Positions 57,924 through 64,000 of a stretch of DNA of 64,000 bases are shown one piece after another. Positions within the stretch are counted from its first letter, which is position 1, and every line of letters begins with the position of its first letter. The translations under genes and the position numbers were made by a program. The DNA is from Yoonia sp. BS5-3 (GTDB lineage: Bacteria > Pseudomonadota > Alphaproteobacteria > Rhodobacterales > Rhodobacteraceae): positions 2,258,001 to 2,322,000 of the forward strand of contig NZ_CP150951.2 of the NCBI RefSeq assembly GCF_038069655.2, written 5' to 3'. The notes beneath the pieces were generated by a model. The model worked only from the letters and a program-made list of their open reading frames with translations, was not told the DNA's origin and searched no databases.

Positions 57924-58607
57924 CTACGACGCCAATTTGCGCCCCGCCTCGCGCACGGCAAAAGGTTTCATGGCGCTTTGATGCGTCGCCAGGAACTGGC
58001 GCACGCGCGGGGCATCGTGTTTTGACAGCTCGCGCAGCCACCATGCGATGGCTTTCTGGATGAACCAGTCGTGATCATTCACATAAGATGCCGCCCAGCC
58101 AAGCACGCGGTCGCGGGCTGCGATCTCGGCGGGTTTGGGGTTGTTTTGCTTGGTCCAAGGCAGGGTCATGACCAAGGCCGCGCGCCGGGTCCACATGTGA
58201 TCGGATGTGGTCCAGGTCTCAACCTCATCAAGGCGTGAGGGGTCGGCCACCAACCTTTTTTGCCCTGCAATGCTGGCATGATCGGCTATGGCCCAGGCAT
58301 CAAATTCAGGCACCCATGATGTGATTAGGTCCCAAGCGCCCTGGTCATCCGGGCGGATACGAGCCTGTGTCAGCAGTTTTGCGGCGGCCACACGCCCTTC
58401 GTGAATATTGCCTTTCCACAGTCCCTTGGACAGGGCCAGGCGCGTTTCAAGATCAATCGCGGCGCGCCATTCTTTGACAAAAGCGTCGATTTGCGGATTG
58501 GCGAGGCCCAGATAGGGGCGGTCAACCTTGTGATAGCGGTGCATTTCGGCGGCCTTGGCAGGATCACCGGCGGCGCGCAGCAGGGCAGTTGCCTGTTTTG
58601 GGGTCAT
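57924..58607 (-). CDS. DNA alkylation repair protein (AlkD-like)
   Basis: 227 residues from the ATG at 58607. HEAT-like repeat fold of the DNA alkylation repair family: KVDRPYLGLANPQIDAFVKE, KGLWKGNIHEGRVAAAKLLT, SWVPEFDAWAIADHAS and NDHDWFIQKAIAWWLRELSK, which includes the conserved Trp and Asp. AlkD excises bulky or cationic alkylated bases without flipping. The start overlaps the GNAT stop as ATGA, so the two are coupled. Confidence 0.88.
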   Translation of the reverse strand: MTPKQATALLRAAGDPAKAAEMHRYHKVDRPYLGLANPQIDAFVKEWRAAIDLETRLALSKGLWKGNIHEGRVAAAKLLTQARIRPDDQGAWDLITSWVPEFDAWAIADHASIAGQKRLVADPSRLDEVETWTTSDHMWTRRAALVMTLPWTKQNNPKPAEIAARDRVLGWAASYVNDHDWFIQKAIAWWLRELSKHDAPRVRQFLATHQSAMKPFAVREAGRKLAS

Positions 58608-59164
58608 GTTAATTTCGCCTGTAAATGGGCTTTGATTGCGGGCCATTCGGCCCCGATGATCGAATAGACAGCCGTATCGCGCAGTGTCCCGTTGGGCATG
58701 ATCATGTGATTGCGTAAAATACCGTCCAGCTGTGCGCCCAGACGCTCAATCGCGGCACGTGACTGACGGTTCAAACGGTGGGTGCGCAGTTCAACCACGT
58801 TGCAGCCCAAAGCCTCAAACGCATGGGTCAGCATCAGCAGCTTCATCGCAGTATTTACCTTTGTGCCTTGCGCCGTTTTCGCAAGCCATGTGGCGCCAAT
58901 TTCGACCCGTTTGTTATGGGGATCGGTATTGAGATAGGTGGTCATCCCGATAGGTGCGCCATCAGGGCCAAGCACGGCAAATGGCTGCATATTCGGCCGC
59001 GCGATGCGGCTTTCAATCTCAGCGGGGACATCTTGGGGTATGGATGTGTACCAAAGATCGCCCAGGGTCGCAGCGGCTGCGGTCAACGCAGGTGCATGGT
59101 CGGGTTGTAGCGGCTCTAACCTGACAAATGCATTTTCAAGCGTGACCGGGGCGGGCCAGGTCAT
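58604..59164 (-). CDS. GNAT-family N-acetyltransferase (RimJ/RimL type)
   Basis: 186 residues. The acetyltransferase_3 pattern is visible: VRLEPLQPDHAPALTAAA, GMTTYLNTDPHNKRVEIGAT, acetyl-CoA-binding AKTAQGTKVNTAMKLLMLTH and the VVELRTHRLNRQSRAAIERL block. It transfers acetyl groups to an amine; the target is unknown. It overlaps both glmS (start within TCAT at 59161) and the AlkD-like gene. Confidence 0.88.
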   Translation of the reverse strand: MTWPAPVTLENAFVRLEPLQPDHAPALTAAAATLGDLWYTSIPQDVPAEIESRIARPNMQPFAVLGPDGAPIGMTTYLNTDPHNKRVEIGATWLAKTAQGTKVNTAMKLLMLTHAFEALGCNVVELRTHRLNRQSRAAIERLGAQLDGILRNHMIMPNGTLRDTAVYSIIGAEWPAIKAHLQAKLT

Positions 59165-60984
59165 TCGACGGTCACCGATTTGGCCAGGTTGCGCGGTTGG
59201 TCCACATCTGTGCCCTTGGCCACCGCCGTGTGATAGGCAAGCAGCTGCGCGGGCAGCGCATAGAGGATAGGTGCAAGGAACGGGTCAATTTCCGGCATCA
59301 GAATAGTTTCCCAGACGCCTTCGCCTGCCTCTTTCGCGCCTTCGGCATCGGTGATCAATAGAACCTTGCCGCCGCGCGCCATGACCTCTTGCATGTTGGA
59401 AATTGTCTTGTCGAATAGCGCGTCGCGCGGGGCCATGACGATGACGGGCACATGTTTGTCAACCAAGGCGATGGGACCATGTTTCAGCTCTCCAGACGCA
59501 TAGGCCTCGGCATGGATATAGCTGATTTCTTTCAGCTTCAGCGCCCCTTCATGGGCCAGTGGATACATCGCGCCGCGTCCCAAAAACAGGATATCGCGCG
59601 CTTCAGCCAGTTTGGTGGCCAGCTGATCTGTCCGGCTTTCGATTTGCAGCGCGAGGTTCATGATCCCAGGCAGGGCCCGTAGCCCGGCAAGCTTTTCAGC
59701 CAGCGCGTCCTCATCCATATGGCCGCGCGCCTGGGCGGCTTTCAGCGCCAGGATCGCCAATGTGGTCAGCTGGCAGGTAAAGGCCTTGGTTGAGGCGACG
59801 CCGATCTCGGTTCCTGCAAGGATGGGCAGCGCCAAATCGCTTTCGCGCGCGATTGAGCTTTCGGGCACGTTGACGACCGACAGGATTTTGTCGGCCTTGC
59901 CTTCCATGTAACGCAGTGCGGCCAGCGTATCTGCCGTCTCGCCTGATTGGCTGACGAAAAGCGCGACAGTGCCGGGCGTCACCGGCGGCTCGCGATACCG
60001 AAATTCGGATGCGACATCGATTTCGACGGGCAGGCGGGCGATCTGCTCAAACCAGTATTTAGCCACCATGCAAGCGTAGTAGGCGGTACCGCAGGCCACG
60101 AGCGTCAGCCGTTCAATCTGGGTAAAGTCGATGCCTGGCTCCGGCAGGGTGACGGCGGTGCCGTCTGCGTTGATGTAATGGGCCAGCGCGCCTTGCAACA
60201 CGGTCGGCTGTTCGGCGATTTCCTTTGCCATGAAGTGTTTGTAGCCGGCCTTGTCCACCTGCGCGGTGTCGATCTGGATTGTCTTGAGCGCGCGGTTGGC
60301 GATGTTACCTTCGCGGTCGCGGATCTCGACGGAATTGCGGGTGACGATGGCCCAGTCGCCCTCTTCCAGATAGGTGATCTTGTCGGTCATCGGGGCCAGG
60401 GCGATGGCATCAGAGCCGACGAACATTTCGCCTTCGCCATGGCCAATGGCCAGGGGCGATCCTTTGCGCGCGGCAATCAGCAGATCATCCTCGCCGTCAA
60501 ACAGGAAGCACAGCGCATAGGCCCCTTCAAGCCGGGCAATCGTCTGTTCGGCCGCATCGCGCGGGCTAAGCCCTTGGTTGCGGTAATGCTGGGCTAGCAG
60601 GGCGATGGTTTCGGTATCCGTGTCGGTCTGGAAGCTGATGCCGTTTTCGGTCAGAAACGTGCGCAGTTCCCGGAAATTTTCGATAATCCCGTTATGAACG
60701 ACCGCAACGCCGCCAGATTGATGCGGATGCGCGTTGCCCACATTCGGCGCGCCATGCGTAGCCCACCGGGTATGCCCGATGCCCGATTTGCCCGCCAGCG
60801 GTTCATGGACCAGCAAATCTGACAGGTTGACGAGCTTGCCAACAGCCCGCCGCCGATCCAGCCGATCATGATTGACCGTCGCGATCCCGGCGCTGTCATA
60901 GCCGCGATATTCCAGTCGCTTAAGCGCTTCGACAAGGATCGGGGCGGCTTCGTGATTGCCCAGAACACCAACAATACCGCACAT
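59161..60984 (-). CDS. glmS: glutamine--fructose-6-phosphate aminotransferase (isomerizing)
   Basis: 607 residues from the ATG at 60984, so that Cys2 of MCGIVGV becomes the N-terminal nucleophile. The glutaminase domain includes HTRWATHG and HNGIIEN. Two SIS domains follow (ACGTAYYACMVAKYWFEQIA; SQSGETADTL; FLGRGAMYPLAHEGALKLKE) and the C-terminus ends in the conserved NLAKSVTVE. It makes glucosamine-6-phosphate for peptidoglycan and LPS. It follows glmU with one base between. A longer reading upstream lies inside glmU and is rejected. I do not see a glmS ribozyme, which is not expected in this group. Confidence 0.97.
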   Translation of the reverse strand: MCGIVGVLGNHEAAPILVEALKRLEYRGYDSAGIATVNHDRLDRRRAVGKLVNLSDLLVHEPLAGKSGIGHTRWATHGAPNVGNAHPHQSGGVAVVHNGIIENFRELRTFLTENGISFQTDTDTETIALLAQHYRNQGLSPRDAAEQTIARLEGAYALCFLFDGEDDLLIAARKGSPLAIGHGEGEMFVGSDAIALAPMTDKITYLEEGDWAIVTRNSVEIRDREGNIANRALKTIQIDTAQVDKAGYKHFMAKEIAEQPTVLQGALAHYINADGTAVTLPEPGIDFTQIERLTLVACGTAYYACMVAKYWFEQIARLPVEIDVASEFRYREPPVTPGTVALFVSQSGETADTLAALRYMEGKADKILSVVNVPESSIARESDLALPILAGTEIGVASTKAFTCQLTTLAILALKAAQARGHMDEDALAEKLAGLRALPGIMNLALQIESRTDQLATKLAEARDILFLGRGAMYPLAHEGALKLKEISYIHAEAYASGELKHGPIALVDKHVPVIVMAPRDALFDKTISNMQEVMARGGKVLLITDAEGAKEAGEGVWETILMPEIDPFLAPILYALPAQLLAYHTAVAKGTDVDQPRNLAKSVTVE

Positions 60985-60985
60985 A

Positions 60986-62332
60986 TCAGGACCCTTTTGC
61001 TTTTTTCTTGGCCCGCAGCTTTTCGAAAAGCCGCGTGGCGAAACCGGATTTGTTTTCTTGCCGGGCGCGGGCCACAGCCAGATCACCTGCGGGTACATCG
61101 CGTGTGATGACTGATCCGCTGCCGGTCATGGCCTGATCGCCCACGGTGACAGGTGCGACCAGCATCGTGTTTGAGCCGATAAACGCATCTGTCCCGATCG
61201 TTGTCTTATGTTTGAAGACGCCATCATAATTGCAGGTGATTGTGCCCGCGCCGATATTGCTGCGCGCCCCGATCTGTGCATCGCCGATATAGGTCAGATG
61301 GTTGACCTTGGCGCCCTCATCGATCTGCGCGTTCTTGATTTCAACGAAATTGCCAATTTTCACGTCCTCCGCCAATTCCGCCCCCGGACGCAGCCGCGCA
61401 TAGGGGCCGACCACCGCGCCGCGCGAGACATGGCAGCCTTCCAAATGCGAAAAGGCGCGGATGGTTGTCCCGGATTCGACGGTCACGCCGGGGCCAAAGA
61501 CCACATTCGGCTCGATCAGCGTATCGCGTCCGATCACAGTGTCATGGGCGAAAAAGACAGTCTCGGGGGCGGTCAGTGTGACCCCGTCGCTTTGCGCAGC
61601 AGCGCGGGCTTTGGCCTGAAACAGCTGCTCGGCCTGGGCCAGTTCCGCGCGTGAATTGACGCCGAGCGTTTCCGCCTCATCACAGGTGACAACGGTGGCT
61701 GACAGGCCGCGGCTGCGCCCAATGCTGATGACATCGGTCAGATAGTATTCGCCCGCGGCATTGTCGTTATCAACCGCGTCAATCAGATCAAACAGCGTTT
61801 GGGCGTCGGCGGCAATAACACCGCTGTTGCATAGCGTTACGGCACGCTCGGCCTCTGATGCGTCTTTGAATTCGACGATCCGGTCCAGCTGATCATTTTC
61901 CATAATTAACCGGCCATAGCGGCCCGGATGGGCCGCATGAAAGCCAAGCACGACAAGATCATGCGTTTTACGGGCGGCGGTCATCGCAGCAAGGGTTTCG
62001 GGGCTGATAAAAGGCGTGTCGCCATAAAGAACCAGCGCATCACCGTTGAAATCCGTCAAGGCGGCGCGGGCCTGGGCCACGGCATGGGCGGTTCCCAATT
62101 GTTCGGATTGCATGGCGGTGATCGCCGCGGGATCATAGGCGAGCGCGGCCTTTTGTACGGCCTCGGCACTGTGGCCCGCGACAATAACGGTTTGTTCCGG
62201 TGCCAAAGCGCTGCCCGATTTCATCGCATGGATCAACATTGGCGCACCCGCAATCGGGTGCAGCACTTTGGGCATGTCCGAATTCATCCGTGTGCCCATG
62301 CCAGCGCCCAGAATAATCAATGCAATCGCCAT
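60986..62332 (-). CDS. glmU: bifunctional GlmU (UDP-GlcNAc pyrophosphorylase / GlcN-1-P acetyltransferase)
   Basis: 448 residues. N-terminal pyrophosphorylase: LGAGMGTRMNSDMPKVLHPI, SEQLGTAHAV and LYGDTPFI. C-terminal left-handed beta helix with hexapeptide repeats (VIGRDTLIEPNVVFGPGVTV) and the catalytic region YARLRPGAELAEDVKIGNFV, GAGTITCNYDG and KHKTTIGTDAFIGSNTMLVA. It makes UDP-N-acetylglucosamine in the step after GlmS; glmU and glmS form one operon. Divergent from gph across 127 bases. Confidence 0.97.
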   Translation of the reverse strand: MAIALIILGAGMGTRMNSDMPKVLHPIAGAPMLIHAMKSGSALAPEQTVIVAGHSAEAVQKAALAYDPAAITAMQSEQLGTAHAVAQARAALTDFNGDALVLYGDTPFISPETLAAMTAARKTHDLVVLGFHAAHPGRYGRLIMENDQLDRIVEFKDASEAERAVTLCNSGVIAADAQTLFDLIDAVDNDNAAGEYYLTDVISIGRSRGLSATVVTCDEAETLGVNSRAELAQAEQLFQAKARAAAQSDGVTLTAPETVFFAHDTVIGRDTLIEPNVVFGPGVTVESGTTIRAFSHLEGCHVSRGAVVGPYARLRPGAELAEDVKIGNFVEIKNAQIDEGAKVNHLTYIGDAQIGARSNIGAGTITCNYDGVFKHKTTIGTDAFIGSNTMLVAPVTVGDQAMTGSGSVITRDVPAGDLAVARARQENKSGFATRLFEKLRAKKKAKGS

Positions 62333-62459
62333 TGCCGCCTCAATCGTTTTTGTTGCCCTGACTTCTACTGCGCTTTTTGATTATCACAAGGGTTGGGGGC
62401 TTCACATCAGTTTACAGGGCGTTACAGAGGAGTTGGTTAACAACTTACAAAGATCGTCC

Positions 62460-63122
62460 ATGCGCACAGTTATTTTTGACCTTGATGGCACCCTTGCCGA
62501 TACCAGTGGCGATCTGATCGCTGCGGCCAATACCTGTTTTCGGGGGCTTGGCCTGGGCGATTTGCTGGACCCGGCGGCGGATGCTGCGACCGCCCTACGC
62601 GGTGGGCGTGCGATGCTGAACCTGGGGTTTTCGCGCATCGAAGGGTTCGGTGAGGCGGATGTTGATGCGCAATATCCGATCCTGCTGGCGGCTTATGCTA
62701 CCGATATCGATACACATACCGTGTTATATCCCGGTGCGATGGAGGCGGTCGAAAAGCTGAAAACCGACGGTTACGCAGTGGGCATTGCCACCAACAAGCC
62801 CGAAGGTCTGGCAGAGACGTTGATGCAAAGCCTTGGCGTGCGGGATGCGTTTGCATCGCTTATCGGGGCCGATACGCTGCCGGTGCGCAAACCTGATCCG
62901 GAACATCATTTTGAGGCCGTCAGGCGCGCAGGTGGTGATCCCAAACGCTCGCTTTTGGTGGGGGACACGGCCACCGACCGCAATACATCACGCAACGCCG
63001 GGGTGCCGTCTGTTCTGGTGACATTCGGGCCGGGGCGGGACGACGTGCTGAAACTGGACCCCGAAGCGACCATCGACAGCTTTGCAGAATTGCCGGACGT
63101 CGTGGCGCGGTTGATTGGCTGA
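62460..63122 (+). CDS. gph: HAD hydrolase, phosphoglycolate phosphatase type
   Basis: 220 residues from the ATG at 62460. HAD motif I VIFDLDGTLADT, motif II IATNK, motif III RKPDPEHHFEAV (Lys) and motif IV VGDTATD. A helical cap between motifs I and II matches Gph/PGP. It removes phosphate from 2-phosphoglycolate made in DNA repair or photorespiration; other small phosphates are possible. A reading that starts at 62268 overlaps glmU and is not used. Confidence 0.88.
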   Translation: MRTVIFDLDGTLADTSGDLIAAANTCFRGLGLGDLLDPAADAATALRGGRAMLNLGFSRIEGFGEADVDAQYPILLAAYATDIDTHTVLYPGAMEAVEKLKTDGYAVGIATNKPEGLAETLMQSLGVRDAFASLIGADTLPVRKPDPEHHFEAVRRAGGDPKRSLLVGDTATDRNTSRNAGVPSVLVTFGPGRDDVLKLDPEATIDSFAELPDVVARLIG

Positions 63123-63200
63123 AGGGTCATGTCGCACCAGCGGCATTCCATGACGCCGATGATATTGACCTGCGCTATCTGAATGCAGGACACTCCGACC

Positions 63201-64000
63201 ATGACAGAGAATTTCATCGGCAGTTTCACCCAACAAGAACCGATTCCCGCAGACGCGATAGCTGCGGCGAATGCGGTCATGCAGCACGGCCGGTTGCACC
63301 GCTACAACACCGTGGATGGCGAGATCGCTGAAACGGCGCTGCTGGAAGAGGAATTCGCGGCCTACACCGGTGCGAAATACTGCCTTGCCGTGGCCTCTGG
63401 TGGCTACGCGATGACGACCGCTTTGCGGGCAAGTGGGGTGCAGCATGGCGATAAGGTTCTGACAAACGCCTTCACGCTGGCCCCTGTGCCCGGTGCGATT
63501 GCGGCTGTAGGCGGCTTGCCGATCTATGTGGGCGTGACCGAGGATTTGGTAATCGATCTGGATGATCTGGCCGCCAAGCTGGATCAATCCAAGGTCCTGC
63601 TGCTCAGCCATATGCGCGGGCACATCTGCGATATGGACCGGCTAATGGCCATGTGTAACAACGCGGGCGTGACCGTGATCGAGGATTGCGCACATACGAT
63701 GGGGGCTGCTTGGGACGGTGTGCCGTCGGGGCGCTGGGGGCGGTTCGGCTGCTATTCCACGCAGACCTATAAACACATCAATTCCGGCGAAGGCGGCCTG
63801 CTGATCTGTGACGGGGCCGAAGACATGGCCCGCGCGATCATGCTCTCTGGCAGCTACATGCTGTTCGAAAAACACCGGGCCGCGCCGCCGCCTGAAACCT
63901 TTGCACAGATCAAATATGAAACGCCGAATATCTCGGGGCGGATGGACAACCTGCGGGCGGCGATCCTGCGGCCGCAACTGCGGGATTTGGCGACCCAAGC
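63201..64000 (+). CDS. DegT/DnrJ/EryC1/StrS-family aminotransferase, cut by window end
   Basis: At least 266 residues, with no stop before the end of the window. PLP type I aminotransferase of the sugar aminotransferase family: AKYCLAVASGGYAMTTALRA (substrate/PLP pocket), LTNAFTLAPVPGAIAAVGG, the Asp in VTVIEDCAHTMGA and the PLP-binding Lys in TYKHINSGEGGLL. Family members transfer amino groups to nucleotide-linked keto sugars. The ATG at 63201 starts the match. It lies 78 bases after gph on the same strand. A role in surface polysaccharide is plausible but depends on genes beyond the window. Confidence 0.88.
   Translation, partial: MTENFIGSFTQQEPIPADAIAAANAVMQHGRLHRYNTVDGEIAETALLEEEFAAYTGAKYCLAVASGGYAMTTALRASGVQHGDKVLTNAFTLAPVPGAIAAVGGLPIYVGVTEDLVIDLDDLAAKLDQSKVLLLSHMRGHICDMDRLMAMCNNAGVTVIEDCAHTMGAAWDGVPSGRWGRFGCYSTQTYKHINSGEGGLLICDGAEDMARAIMLSGSYMLFEKHRAAPPPETFAQIKYETPNISGRMDNLRAAILRPQLRDLATQ

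Noticed and set aside
59947..60597. 216-codon plus-strand frame inside glmS
   Set aside because: Antisense shadow; no independent evidence.
62268..62460. Extended N-terminus for the HAD phosphatase
   Set aside because: The extension overlaps the start of glmU on the other strand; the HAD motif I begins a few residues after the ATG at 62460.

Overview
The window looks like chromosome of an alphaproteobacterium of the family Rhodobacteraceae (Roseobacter group). The grounds are the high-GC coding style, the many ATGA/TAATG start-stop overlaps, and the gene content: a SitABCD-type manganese importer behind Fur/Mur-like boxes, a TupBCA tungstate importer, TRAP permeases, fused-type PntA with PntB, and long housekeeping runs such as dacC-like/tmk/holB/tatD and glmS/glmU. 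This assignment is from gene content and style, not from a database match.

Bases 1-9700 are an accessory, decaying region. It holds a multidomain NRPS-like gene with a damaged or partial 5' end (to 2737), a secreted protein with two PilJ-type sensor repeats (3036-3980), an IS3-family element (4645-6117) that cuts off a surface protein gene (to 7108), a small gene split by an in-frame stop (7746-8114), and a headless, frameshifted serine recombinase (8174-9413). The region ends at the 3' end of a tRNA-Ser(UGA) gene (9701-9790), as expected for an old island beside a tRNA.

Bases 10035-16739 are a tight housekeeping block: SPOR lipoprotein, D-Ala-D-Ala carboxypeptidase, thymidylate kinase, DNA polymerase III delta prime, TatD nuclease, PhnP-like metallo-hydrolase, AEC transporter, DUF1330 protein. 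Bases 16831-22621 carry two metal or oxyanion importers, Mn (sitABCD) and tungstate (tupBCA). Then come a Cache protein, a sugar isomerase/oxidoreductase pair, a Pqi lipid-transport operon (pqiA-A-B-C), an orphan TRAP permease pair, pgm with a small kinase, a frameshifted YihY/BrkB gene, kynureninase with an SDR, pntAB and a hybrid histidine kinase.

Bases 42931-54582 hold a PLD-family protein, a dienelactone hydrolase and a peptide ABC transporter split over two divergent units. The plus-strand unit also encodes two M20 peptidases and an FAD oxidoreductase, suggesting import of a peptide or acyl-amino acid followed by deacylation and oxidation. Bases 54663-56450 are the most unusual part. A lone AT-rich gene for a secreted protein lies between two near-identical copies of the last 32 codons of moaA. 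The copies differ only at synonymous third positions and in the stop codon, so the gene appears to have entered at the moaA 3' end and restored it. The rest is moaA, a lipoprotein, an AlkD-like protein, a GNAT, glmS, glmU, gph and a DegT-type aminotransferase cut by the window end.

Three genes (recombinase, pqiB, yihY) each appear to lack one base in a run of identical bases (A4, C6, C6). Undercalled homopolymers in the assembly are as likely as true mutations.
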